A DNA stretch of 64,000 bases, taken from the NCBI GenBank assembly GCA_029204225.1, contig CM055102.1:28014969-28078968 (forward strand), given 5' to 3'. This document shows positions 48,164 through 60,607 of this stretch, one piece after another. Source of the DNA: Diphasiastrum complanatum (Eukaryota; Streptophyta; Lycopodiopsida; Lycopodiales; Lycopodiaceae). Both the position numbers and the translations under genes were made by a program. Within the stretch, counting starts at the first letter, position 1. The number at the start of each line of letters is the position of its first letter. The notes beneath the pieces were generated by a model. That model saw only the letters and a list, made by a program, of their open reading frames with translations. It did no database searches and was not told where the DNA came from.

Positions 48164-51100
48164 GTTCTGTCTTCAGAACGGAAAAAAGAAAACATGAAAC
48201 TATTCCTTAAGCTTTCAAATCTTACCCATGAACCATTATTCTTAGTCTGATCTTTTCATCTGAATAAGCACTCAGAGATGCAACATTTCTTTAATTGCTT
48301 GCCTCTACTCATGAATACTAATTCAAATTCCAAAAGATACACTAAGCTATAAATCTTCCAAATGGGTTGATCTACAACAAAAGAAAAGTTCATCACCTTC
48401 ATGTAATCCTAATTACATTTCTTGATACCAGTATTCTTAGAATATCCAAATATTCTAAAATACCACAATTCAGTCATCTAAAATCTCTAGGAGATCCATC
48501 AAGTCTCAGACAATCATAACTCAAACCAGAGTATTGCAATTACTCTAATGAGTTAACAGCCCCATTTCTAGCATCATATGCAAGAAATCAGCATCTATCC
48601 GTATCTTAATAGATTTATCTGTCTCTTACAAAACTGATGTACAACATACAACTCAGGAAATATAAGAATCGTTCTGAAATATTTTTCACAAGGAAAAATA
48701 CTGGATTTCAAGAATATTCTTCCAATCTGATTCTTTACCAGATGATGAGTTCCAAATTCAACAATCAACAAGGTAATTAAAGACTTTTATGAAATTCATC
48801 TTTAACAATATAAACTTTATACAATCTCCTAGAACAACGTCTAGTGATTACAAAGTTCTGTTGAATTCTCAAAATTCAGTTTACCATTCTTGGCACTATT
48901 AAGATCCGGTATCTAATTGAGCTCACAGGAATACAATCACTAATGTGTTATGTCTATTTCTCAACTGAGAAATACTCATCCAAGAATTCAGTATCCTATG
49001 CACACAATTTTTCCAGATGAATCCAAATGACTCACAAATTATGTGTCTTACAAGCAATACACACATAACAAACAGTTTCTGGTGAATTCTCTTCACATTG
49101 TCCGTTTTACCAATTAACTTCCACAGGAGTAAATCAACTACTCAAGTTAATTGCTCATGACTTAGAAATCATAAATGTCTAGGTGCAGATCTTAATTGTA
49201 CTATACAACACCACATTTAGATCCATATCCAAATCACATTTAAGTTAACCTATAGATCTATCAAAACAGATCTATTAACTCTGCAAGTAGTTGTCAAACA
49301 CAATACTTGATCACATGTCTATGTTCAACAACTAGGTTAAGTGCACCACATAACCTTAGTAACCAGGAATACATAGTAGATCCACACAAGATTAATCATG
49401 CACATATGAGAAAAATCTCACTATGACTCAGTAACACATATGTCCTTATCCGGCAGATTCCTCCAAAATTCGCATATGTTACTCATATATCTCATTGAGA
49501 ATCTTGTGACTCAGCTACAAAAGTTTCTATTTCTCTTGAGTAAATAACATATCTGGGAAATCTCTGAAAATAAATAATTCAACATCATAAGTTTTCCAAC
49601 CATCATACTTTTATCAACAAAATCCCTTCATCCAATCAACCTACTTCAGATCTTAGTGCACAAACCAAGATTAGGCTGACTTATACAGACATCTTTGGAC
49701 AAAAGGTTCAGATTAAAGCTTTATTCCACTGATCCAATCCATAACTAAATGGTATTTGGTAGCCCTTGGTAGCCAATCAGTGAACCTAATTTAATCTTTA
49801 ACATTACTTCCCATATTCATGAATATCTCATAGCTCAAAAACCCCCTAATCTCCTCTAGTTCCAGATTATTCAAAATAATCACTAGAGATTTTCTCTATT
49901 CACATTGGATAGTTCCACCATTGCACACAAACTGGATTCCTCAAAAGAAATCTATGCAACTGGTTGATCCCATGAAAGTCTGATTCCTATTACTTTCTTC
50001 TCCCCCTTTTAAAAGAAATTTCATAATTTCGATCAAAAAGTTTCCAAGAGACAACGTATAAGATATCAAAGATTCGAAAAAGTCAGGTATTGAGTATTCA
50101 ATACTATTACAAACCGGACTTTTTCCTTAAAATCATAAAATATCTTATCCCGAGTGATAGAAACATTACTCTCAATAATCAACTATCAAATAGAGATAAT
50201 AATTTGGGCTCAGGAAGTCTAAATTCCACTTAATCAATTGGAAACATCAATTGATTATGAGCTTTATTCACAAACTTGAAATGGATGCACGAATTCATAT
50301 AACTTAAACGGTCCTTCAGAACCTAGTTCTACACTAGAAGGATTTATATGAATCTCAATCCAATTGTCTCGTATATAAGAAATTTCTAAAAAGTAGAGGT
50401 TTAAAATTAAAAGAGAAATAGCTTTTAAGGGTTTCCGATTTGGAATTTATGAGATACCATTGAGGGATCCGGATCTATATCTCATAACCTCTCCAAATAC
50501 CCTAAACAAGTTTAACCAATGGTTTCAACTGTTAGCATTACTATAAATGTCAATACTAACCACTGGCCTACAGATCATTCTCACACAATAGTTTTTTCTT
50601 TGAACTCACTAATGTCCCATACCATCAGTTTTCTCTCCAAGAAAGTCCATTGCTTTTAGATCTGATCAACAGAAAATCAAAAAGACTATCTGACCATCCT
50701 ATACCTAATATAGGATCCAATTTTCAAAAAGATCTTTAACCGCATTATCTGATAATCCAGAGATCTCATAACTTCATTTGGATTTCCAATACCGGATATG
50801 CACATATCTATTCCACCAAGTACTGGAGTACCCCCAAATTTGTTCCAAATGAATTGCAATATATTTATTACCAAAATTATGATTTAACAAGAATCCGCAC
50901 ATGGCTTTACCGTCACATAAACAACCCATCTGGCTGGTACTATACTCCCAACTTCCTATCATCTGAGAGTTACAACTATTAGGAATAAGGTTCATTACAA
51001 TACGAATGTGAACCAAGTGTCATTCTCGTTCCATGTCACAATTTTCCATAACAAAATAGGGTCAACTTATGGTCCTATAGATATTCAAAATAAATTCAAC

Positions 51101-52052
51101 TTAATGAATTCAAAAAATCGGTGCTATGCAATTTCCATACAAGGATTCTTAACCAACCCAAATTACACAACACTATCACATTTACCTACTTAGGTGTCTC
51201 ATTTTCTTCCTCCCTTAGATTTTTCGATCACCCGAAATTTCTTTTAGAGAAGGTCCCCGAAAATTACTGACACAAGTAAATGCTAGGCTACTCCCTTTTT
51301 GACCACACCAGTTTATTTTCATCACTTCGTTAAAGTCGCCTGAATCAATGAAAAATCAATAATATTTGGATCCAGATACTCTTTACGATATTTGATACAC
51401 TTGTTTTTTTAATCGAATATAGAGCTATCTCCCAAAAATTACGACCTTATTCCATTTATTCACTTTAACAAGTATATGAAAAGCTTTAATTTGCCTTATC
51501 TTTAAAGATCAAAATAGTTTAAGATAAGCCTATCGGTGCACACTGAGTCCAAAAGGGAGAACCAAAAATATCATTTAACTCAATTAATTTGGAATATTGC
51601 TACTCCAGAGTTAAACCGATAAAAAGCCCAGTACCAAGAACCCAAAATTCCACTAACTGGGTACTTTCCTAAAAAAAATTACCATGAAAAAAATTCTATT
51701 GCCAATCCTAAATCCATGGATCCAATCACATGGGCAAAACATTAGGATAATAGAATTTATTTTCTCAACAAATCCTCGAAAAAGAATTCGGAGTATAGGT
51801 AATTCGGGTTGCGTAACCATAAAACTGTTACGAATAGCCAAGCATTTCCCAAATGCTCCAACCTCCTTTGCAAAAACAATGGAATCCATGCAACCATAAG
51901 GCTACCATCATGCACAACTCAGTGAACTAACTGAGACCTTCATCCACATGTTTTACCATGCAACCAGAGGAAAGCAAAAAGTAAAAAAAACTTCATGCAA
52001 AGCCAATAAAGGCCTCTCAAAAACCTAACATCAAAAGTTAGGTATTGTGTCT

Positions 52053-52107
52053 TTCCAGCCGCCATACACACAAAATCAGTTTCCAGCTGCCATACACACA
52101 AAATCGG
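52053..52107 (-). repeat. 27-bp tandem duplication in the LARD interior
   Basis: TTCCAGC(C/T)GCCATACACACA occurs twice in tandem. Short local duplication. Confidence 0.75.
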
Positions 52108-53375
52108 GGATGCAGGCAGTTGCACCATCGAGAGAGGGATTCACATCCGCGAGATAGAGATTTCAAACACGGTAAGGTTCCGAATCGCACATTAACGATC
52201 CATTGAAAGGTCTCCACCGTTCTCCATTGCAGGGAAAAGGCTACCATCTCCAACAGTGACCGGTCGTGGTCAGGTTTACCTCCAAGTCTGAGATCCAAGG
52301 TAATGTATGCTGCTCATTATTCAAGCACTTCCCACATTCACTTCAAAAATCTTTTTTACAATGACCTTACCCTCTCCAGAAAGTAAGTGAAAGACGCATG
52401 ATTATTCATTCAAAGAATCTAGCAGATGCATCTTCTGTCTGCACTCCACAACTGGAAAGTCCTTCAGAAGACAAAGAAACAGCTACGGTCTGCCTACTGC
52501 CTTCTAAATTTACATGCAGGCAGAACAAAGCCTGACTACTTCCTAGCTCATGGTGTTTTCTATCCGCAACTCCTATGCAGAAAAAAAATAAATTGAGAAG
52601 ACCACAGCAGAGCTAGCACCCGCTATCCCACAACTTTCAAAAGCAAACCAAAGTTTCAAATCTCAAAAACAAGTTTGAGAAAACCCAAAGGCTTGTTCAT
52701 GGCACAAAAACCAGAGTCACATCTTACATGCATCAACTCTGATTCACAGGCTCAGCTAGAAAGGTAAAATTACTCCACAAGAACCAGATTGCATGTATCC
52801 ACTATCAAAAGTCTAAATCTGCCACAGTTTAGAGAGTCACTAATTTACAGTATCCAATCTATGTACAGTTTACATGCTTCACAAGAGGATTAGTCTAAGA
52901 ACCTTAAATCCTCTCATGCAAACCGTAATTTCAAATTTCCAGTAGCAGTCAGCTTATTCATCCAGAATAAATCGATTCCTCGTCAATCTATCAACAAATA
53001 GCCTGCTACTTAATCTGAATCAAACTGTCCAAAACATTATGGATTCATGCAAATCACTCATCTAAGAAAAACAGATTTAAACAAGAAAGTTAATCTATTT
53101 AAGCAGATCATTCTACTTCAAACGAAAAATTTTCCAAGGCTTCGGAAAATAAGAATGGATTCCACACTAATTCACAGCATCCCTAACAAAATCAAACAAG
53201 GAGAAGAGCACTCTACCACCAAGTTTGAAAAGCATGCCACAACCAAGAATTAGTGAATCCATTTTCAATTTTCCTTGAAAAAACAATACACCGTTCGGGA
53301 TGTAAATCCAAGTGTGTTCCCATTCCGATTTGATGTAGAACTTCTCTCTATCCCATCCAAAAACTGCATCTTAGT

Positions 53376-53390
53376 CGGGCTCTGATACCA
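53376..53390 (-). promoter_or_regulatory. Primer binding site of the LARD-like element
   Basis: TTGGTATCAGAGCCC on the minus strand directly after the LTR end TTTACA; initiator Met-tRNA type. Confidence 0.85.
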
Positions 53391-53391
53391 A

Positions 53392-53885
53392 TGTAAAGAC
53401 CACTAGGGACAATCCCCTAGGATGAGGATAGGAAAACACAAGAGAGACTGTGGAGCAAAACCACCCAACCAATCCTAGATCCCTCCTAGAGAATCCTCCT
53501 GGATCTAGCCCCCAAGCCATGCCAAATGTGACAACAAGAGAAGAAGAGCCCAACAGGTAACCTAGACCAAGTCGTTGACAGAATAATCACTACCTCAATA
53601 TATAGAGAGTAGGATCCTATGCACGAGTCCATGCAATCCCCATGCAGGTCAACTATAAATAGGTTACAGCTCTACATGCATACCTCATGCCTATATCAGT
53701 TACATGTACATGCACTACTCCATATGTCTCAATCAGAGTGTCTGGGTCCTCTCAAGGTCATTAGTTACCAACAAGCCTCGATGTGGGGGGAATAAAATCT
53801 AGGCATGACCAATAATCTCGAACACTGGAGGGCTGGTTTACCATATTAGGACTATTCCAGGTCCTTAACGAATATGGCCATAACA
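53392..53885 (-). repeat. 5-prime LTR of the LARD-like element
   Basis: Same family as 47655-48144, bounded by the primer site on one side and the TGGAA duplication on the other. Confidence 0.9.
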
Positions 53886-53890
53886 TGGAA

Positions 53891-56667
53891 GGTGTGAGTG
53901 AGATTTCTTTCATCATTTATTTGAGTTGATTTGGAAGGTTTCCTGCTAGAATTGTTTGTTCTAGGAGAAGCCATGAAGTTTTAGGAAATTGTCCGCATTT
54001 TCTAAAATGACAGGTCCAAACTGAGCACTAGAAAAATAATTGGACACACAAGTCATCACCCAATTGTGAAGCAAATCCCTGCTCACTTTCGAGCTTGGGG
54101 TTCTATCAGAACCCTTGTTCTGTCCTCTAAACAATAGCCTTTGTGTCCCATCATTGAGGCTCATGGCTTAGACTAGAAGATCATTGTGCTCACATGATAA
54201 CTTGTCTCATAACTAATTAGATTGTCTTGAATGATGCCTAAGTACTCATATAGCTCGAAGAGTCGAAGCCATACTCCACAAATGACCTACGTAAGTGTAA
54301 AGGAGCTGCACTTAAAGGCAAAATGCTTACAGATTTTGAAAACGAATAGTATTGGTGAAAGATACTAAAGTTTTCCAATCTGCTTGTTACCAAATACATA
54401 TGCTCTGAGTATGTTTTAATAGTCTAGCTAGTCCCTTACAATCAGATTCGTGGATCATCATGTAAGTTTCAACTTACTTTGATTTCCAATCTGAATGATT
54501 TGACCATCACAGGTACTCACCACATTATTGGGGAGACTATATAGGTTAAATAAGTGTGCAAGTAACGCCTAATCCCCTTAAAATGTATTTGCACTACTTA
54601 CCAAGATAAACGTTATATTATGTTAGGCGATCTATAATCACTCAAATTGCATCCTTACCCCTATTAAATATTGGAAGACTGGCTATATATAATTTTTCAC
54701 ATTGTATCACGGATTTTCATCAATGCAACAATCACTAGCTCTCCAGTGTTTCACTTTATGGAGTTATTGACATTTTTTACAATTGAGAACAGAACTCTCC
54801 ATGAAGATTTTCATTTTTGGCTTGTGAACCTTGTACAAGCTCGTGCATGCATGAGTGCCCAACACTTGGAAAATCAGCAGTGTCACCCAGGATCTGGGAC
54901 CTAGAAATAGCAATCACTCTTTTCTCCAACATACACACTCCATATTCAAATACTTTTGACATGCATGCTATCCTATTCTGACTCCCTTATGTTTGACAAT
55001 ATGAGAACTCAACATCAGCTTTAGGCCTCTCCTCTTCACTTGTGGGAATTGTCTGTTGCGATTGATTGAAATGTTTATCGATTTGGCAGATCTCTTTAAG
55101 AGAGAAAAAATTTAGTTAAATTTCATGTGAAGGTAAACTTCACATAACCAATTAAAAGCACAAATGTCGCATTGCTAGTAGCACCACATGTTAACAAATC
55201 CTAAGATCGTATAGTGAATGTAACTTTGCCATCTCACAATTAGGCTTTGATATTAGCCATTCTACCTCAACAATGGATCTAACCCAACAATGCAAACCAT
55301 ATTAAAGTTTTATAATGGCATTCTTGCTTTTTTGCAAATTAAATCAAAACCTCAACAATACTTCTTCAACTGAATCTCAAATGCTTGGAAACAACAATGT
55401 CTATTTTGGTATAGATATATTTCAATTTTGCAATTCAAGATGATATTGAGCCAATGGGAGGTGAAGTAGTTAGGCAAAAAGGGCCAACTATTTAGGAGCA
55501 AATTGTGATGATATGTTTCAACAAAGCTTTTGTTGATGATTGGAGATGAAGTTGATGGGCACATAAATATTTGGAGCTCTGCCTTTTGTGTTCCAAGTAG
55601 TAGTGGGACTTGATACCAGAGACTATTAAAGACATTCTATATTTTCAATTAAAGCTATGTTCAATTAGTGTGTGACTTAGGTGTCAATGATTATGCTAAA
55701 ACAATGAGTATGTACGCATTAGAGTGTCAGAGTTTATGGTTGGTTTTTATGCATGTCAATAAGATGTGTAATGATGCTAGAATTGTACATAAACTATTAT
55801 AATATGGCCTATTGTCATCAAGAAGTATCATTCAACAAAGGTGCAAGTACCAAGTTATTACATATATATGGACCATAAGAGGGGTGTACTCGAGCCCTCG
55901 AGGCACTAGTTTATTAATGTTAGTTACCTTGAGATTGTTCTAGATGGTTGTTTAGCGATTAATACATGATGCCACTTTTCCAATGTGTCATAATTGTCAC
56001 ATATCTAATTTTTATAAAGAGTCTATGGTGGGGCATAATCCATGACGAAGTCAAGGTTGGAGTATTATGTGTGGATATGGTGTGGTCCTCTCCCAGGCAT
56101 GTAAGGTATGGTATGTCTTGTACTTTCTCTTCCTCAACTAGATTGAGTCAGTGTCTTTCTCCTTGGATTGAAGCGGTTCGATGCAACATAGACCATGACT
56201 GGCCCAATGATGAGTACAAGACCATATTGTTTATTGATTAGTGTAACTTTTTATGGTTAGAACTTACTAGTCTCCATTAATAGAATCCCCCATTATAAAA
56301 CAAACAAAAAAAAAGAGAGGTTTGAACCATTTTTTAGATTTGAACCTAGCTAGCCGATTTGAATCGAAAGCAAGAAGGTTATGACAATGTTTGAGAAGGC
56401 TAAAGATGAGTACAACTATACAAGGATATGCTTGCTAAGAAGAATAAGGACTCAAGAGTATAATTGAGGTACTAAATCTCATGATCATGCCACAAGGTGT
56501 GTTATGTCCATGACCAGTACATAGGATACAATATACTCCTAGTCTTGGATACACGACAGTACTCCAATGAAACAAGCTATTAGTTATGCCACGTCATACT
56601 GGACATGACCCGAAAGTAACTAATATCCTTGTGAGGCCCAGAACACAATAAATGGAGTTTAGACAAG
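53891..56667. other. AT-rich spacer without recognised gene
   Basis: No motif-bearing frame. Around 56260-56313 the phrase ATTAATAGAATCCCCCATTATAAAAC followed by an A-rich run looks like the 3-prime end of a retroposed (LINE-type) copy, but no coding part supports it. Confidence 0.4.
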
Positions 56668-57017
56668 GTATGAGACAGTGTATGCATGTGTAGATTTATC
56701 AACAACAACTCTATGAATAGTTGGTCCATGCTTAGGACTCTATTCTAGGTGAAACTATGTATAGGAATTTAGGGCTATGCATGGCTATGTGCCCAAGTTG
56801 TTTTTGGCACTATATATTGGGTCCAAACTCGCCCTACTCCTCATCATGGTTTTGGATTCATTGCCAGGCTCTCACTCTATATTCATGCTTCTTGTTCCTT
56901 GGCTTGGGGGTGAGGCTTCTAGAGTTTGATTGGATGCTTCTACTTGGTTGGGTGGTTTCTCCATAGTGTGTTATCATTGTGTTTGTGATTTGTAAGCAAG
57001 ATCTAAGGAGCTTCCCT
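56668..57017 (+). repeat. Gypsy LTR region; uninterrupted counterpart of the copia insertion site
   Basis: Collinear with 18363-18223 joined to 12000-11786 on the minus strand. Contains CACTATATATTGGG (56809-56822), a probable TATA box, and lies upstream of a gypsy gag. Exact LTR ends could not be set and no primer site was recognised between here and gag. Confidence 0.6.
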
Positions 57018-57760
57018 GGAGAGGTGCAAGGTTTCAAGTTGGTGGATCTTCCCAATTTCAATTTTCATGATCCATATCTCTCTCAAATTCATTGTGGTTT
57101 ATGGAGAATTGTGCTAGGAAATCAATTTTGGTTGTCTTTTTGGAGTTTTAGCATGTGTAGCTCAAAACTAGTTATGGATCTGAAATTTTTAGCAAGTTAA
57201 TTCACTTTGAAGTAGTTGAAATTCAGGTTGCATGTTGGATCTTCCCATGTTTTTGGATTCTAGGCTCTTTTGTGGCCAAATTTGGCTTGTTTTCCATGAT
57301 TTTGGCACAAAAATGATTGTAGAATTCAAAATCCGGCAAGTTCAGATCAATAGGATGGTTATAACTCTGTAAATAGGATCGCATGTGGTTTAGAAAAACG
57401 GGTTTGCCATTAGTTTCCAATTTGTCAAGGTGAAAACCCCTAGAAAGGGCCAAAATGCATGATTTTTGCTTGTTTTTTCATGAAATTGGATGGTAGGAGG
57501 TTGTTGAACATCAATCAAAGCTGAAAAAAGATGAATCATAGTCTTTTGAAGCTGTCCTAGAAGTTAGAGCCAAGAATTCCAGCAATTGGGTTTGTAGGAA
57601 GTCAAAAATTGACCAATTTTGGTGAATTTTTGGGGGTGGATTTCTCTAAATCCATAAGGGGATCATTTTGAGTTTTGCGGTTTTTTGGTCAACTGTGCTT
57701 CACTATAAGTTAATTTGATATTAACTAAGTATAGTAATTTCTAGGATAGATAAATCGAGA
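57018..57760 (+). other. Untranslated leader of the gypsy remnant
   Basis: Non-coding stretch between the LTR-like region and the gag start at 57761. No gene seen. Confidence 0.45.
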
Positions 57761-59462
57761 TGGCCGAAAAAACTTCAAATCAAGCTGCAAATCCAGGTGC
57801 ACTATCTTACATGGTGATTTGTCAGCAGTTGAGTACGGCACTCAATGATATGAATAATCGTAATCAAATGACAGATCAGCGAATAGAGGTTCGGTTGACT
57901 TAAGTAGTTGATGTCTTCTCCAAGTCTCGGTTTTCAACCGGAGGTTTATGCAGGGGAGAAGAAGGAGAAGAAACCTAAAGTCGTCGAGGACTGGATGGCC
58001 AAGTGGAGTAGTTACTTCAATCTGCACGGAGTTCCTGATGAGAAGAAAATTGAAAGCATCGCGCTGTTCTTACATGGCAAAACATCATCGTGGTGGCGAG
58101 ATTTATCGGTCAAGCCAACTACTTGGGATGCGTTTGCGGAAGTTTTCAAAAAAGCTTTCGTAATTGCTGATGACGTTGACTACTACCTGAAGTTCGTGAA
58201 CTGTAGGATGGGTACAAAGAGTTTAGACTCTTATATCCAGAAATTCATGGACCTATGGAAGAGGGTTCCATCATTCAATGTGAAGTTGGCACTTTGGCAG
58301 TTTGTCCTAGGTTTGCCAACCGATATTCAGAACGATTGTAGGCGAAATGTGCTTCAAAACCTCGAGGATGCATTTCGGATTCCGAAAGCATATGATTCCA
58401 CAGTGGTGGCATCCAGGAAGCAGTTTGCGCAAATTCCAACCACTTTGAAAACCAAGAAGGGTAAGAAGCGTGGTCCAGACCAAGCAAAATATTTTGACGA
58501 ATTAGATCAAGCAGCATCGGAACCCAGGAAGCCGAAGAGAAAGAGATTTAAGAAATCTATGTCCCGAGAAAAGGCTAAGAAAGAGAACTTATGTTTCGTC
58601 TGTAAGAAGCCTAGACATATGATGAAATTTTGTCCAAAAAGGAAGAAAATGTCTGTCCATATGATTGAGATCCCAGGAGGCAATGGTAAGACTTTGAAAA
58701 TTCACCTGACTGATTGTGAGTGTGAATGTTCTTTCAGTACAACTTCTTTCTTGCCTAATGACTCTTCCGTTTAATTGGCACAGTTAAAGATCAAGAAGTG
58801 AGTATTCTATTGGACAGTGGTCAACTCATAATTTTGTTAATTCTCGTCTTGTGCAGAAACTCAGCTTGGAAACTGAAGCCAACAATCATAGATATAAAGT
58901 TTATCTAGCTTCAGGAGCAGAGTTGGAGACTTGGAACGTAAAAGTCCCGAAGCTCCCAGTTTTGATGCAAGGACATACAGAATTAGTTAATTTTCATGTT
59001 TTAGGCCTAGCCCGTACTGATTTAATCTTAGGTTATGAGTGGCTATTTAGTAAATCGCCTTCTCTATTGATTGATTTTGAGAAGCATGTTCACTTTTAAG
59101 GAGGGTGATAAGGTAGTTACGTTATTTGGCAGCAATTTTGTACATCCATTGGATCAAATTTCTACAGTTAATGAAATGGAAGCATTGGATTATTCAGAGT
59201 ATGAAATTTTTTAAATATGTGCTATTCCAGTTGTGAATGTTCCTGAAATGAATCTAAATGGTTATGAACTCTTAGCAATTCTTAACTCAGTAAATTTAGG
59301 TCATGAACAAGCAGTGAAAGAACAGATCATAAATGAATTTAGGGATGTTTTTCCATCTGAATTACCTCATGGTTTACCACCGTCTAGGTCAGTAGACCAC
59401 AAGATTGAGCTACTTCCAGGGAGTCAACCTGTCTCTAGACAACCTTATAGGTTTTCTTCCAA
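57761..59462 (+). mobile_element. Ty3/gypsy gag and protease remnant
   Basis: Gag begins near 57761 (MAEKTSNQAANPGA); the longest open part is 57908-58774 with typical gypsy gag blocks (FLHGKTSSWWRDL, WDAFAEVFKKAF, YIQKFMDLWKRVP) and a degenerate zinc knuckle CFVCKKPRHMMKFC. Protease-like (VSILLDSGQ, LILGYEWL) and pre-RT (FRDVFPSELPHGLPPSR) parts follow. It is broken, and the RT region is replaced by an LTR on the other strand. Confidence 0.85.
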
Positions 59463-60411
59463 GCAAGCGCTCTGACTCACATCAGACTTAACCAACTGAA
59501 AGCTTCGTCACGAGCGCTGGAAGCCAACCTGGCGCCATGCCAGACTGGACAGCCATAAACAGGTAACTTCCACCCAAGCAAGCCATCCAACTCAGCCGAC
59601 AGGTTAGAGCCCGTTTCCCAAGAGCTTAACTCATTCACGTTCATACAAGGAACACTCAGAACCACAAGCCGCGACAGATATGGAAACAACCAGTTCCTGG
59701 ACCAAATGGTCCCGACAGCATACCGCTGGCGCCACGGACCGAATGGTCCCGACGACATACCGCTGGCGTCCCGGGATACGACCCTCAGCTATGTGCCACT
59801 TAAAAATTTGGAAGCGGCCTTACAACTGGCGCTTTTACCGAACACTGAAACCCAGAAGGTAATCAGAGTCAGTTTTTGGAAAATCCCACTTTATTGATAA
59901 ATCTGAGAAGGTTACATTTCAAGTGTGTGACCGACCCTCGTCTCCGGGGCGCTAGCATGCCAAGGCGAGAGCCATGACAACATTCCAGCAAGGGAGACTG
60001 AGACTTGGTTGGAGCTCGCCCTGAGTCGCAACCCGCACTCCCCTATAGTATTGGTGTGATTCGGCACCCCCCCTCATACGAAGCACTCTACCCAAGCTGG
60101 TAAAGCACGTTTTTCTCTCTCTAGGATTTTCTCTTTCTAGAAAGTCATTTTCTCTCTCTAGATTTTATTGATCCCCAGGCTTCCTTTAATCATGCCTAGA
60201 TCGTGTGAGGTGATTGCACATCGATCTAAGCTCTCTGGACTCTGCTAGAACCGATCAAAGATTTTCAGCCATAAGAACTTGGCGCCGGCTGGATTCTGGT
60301 CACAGTGGCGCCGGGAGCGGCGCCGGGAGCAGCAGGGGCGTTGTTGGCGCCGGGGACATAGCTGGCGCCGATGGCGCCGGAAGTAAAGCTTGTAGAGGTA
60401 GCTTTACAACA
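59463..60411 (-). repeat. Long LTR of the TGTTGTAAAGC family
   Basis: Minus-strand copy starting TGTTGTAAAGCTACC at 60411 and running to about 59463, homologous to 19757-20110 and to the 3-prime LTR start at 22739. Compared with the copy at 20 kb, its last 0.29 kb is missing. It has six GGCGCC palindromes between 60281 and 60378 and several CTCTCTCTAGA-type runs. It is joined to gypsy sequence on one side and copia on the other. Confidence 0.65.
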
Positions 60412-60607
60412 CCTTGGCTTGCAGATTGACAGGGACTATGAGGGAGGTAAGTTTTACCTTCATCACTCCAAATACACCCAGAAAATCCTAGAGGACTTCG
60501 GGATGTTGAATTGCAAAGGAACGAATACTCCAATGCTTGTTGGAACGGTGCTGACGAACGCATCACGATTCGCAAGAACTCTCCGAGGGATAAGTTCATT
60601 TTGCTAG
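60412..60607 (+). mobile_element. Ty1/copia RT scrap
   Basis: GLQIDRDYEGGKFYLHHSKY and TQKILEDFGMLNC match the end of copia reverse transcriptase (LGxxIxRD...YxxxIL..F.M). Only this block is present, starting directly at the LTR edge. Confidence 0.75.

Larger units (their letters stand above)
47655..53885 (-). mobile_element. Complete LARD-like LTR element without coding sequence
   Basis: 6231 bp. LTRs of 490 bp (47655-48144) and 494 bp (53392-53885), a perfect 5-bp target duplication TGGAA (47650-47654 and 53886-53890), primer site next to the right LTR and a purine tract next to the left LTR prove a minus-strand LTR element. The 5.25-kb interior has no gag, protease, RT or integrase motif on either strand; the longest frame is under 90 codons. 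This is the pattern of large retrotransposon derivatives, which depend on partner elements for enzymes. LTRs differ at about 20 sites by eye (about 4%), 18 of them transitions, suggesting an age in the one-to-two-million-year range under a common plant rate. Confidence 0.85.

Noticed and set aside
48145-53391. Short frames (up to 86 codons) inside the LARD-like element as hidden genes
   Set aside because: None carries a recognisable motif, and lengths are as expected by chance in 5 kb of AT-rich DNA.
54671-54904. 77-codon plus-strand frame in the spacer right of the LARD-like element
   Set aside because: No motif, no splice or promoter evidence.
57908-58774. 288-codon frame as a host zinc-knuckle gene
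   Set aside because: Gag blocks and the downstream protease-like part show it is a gypsy gag.
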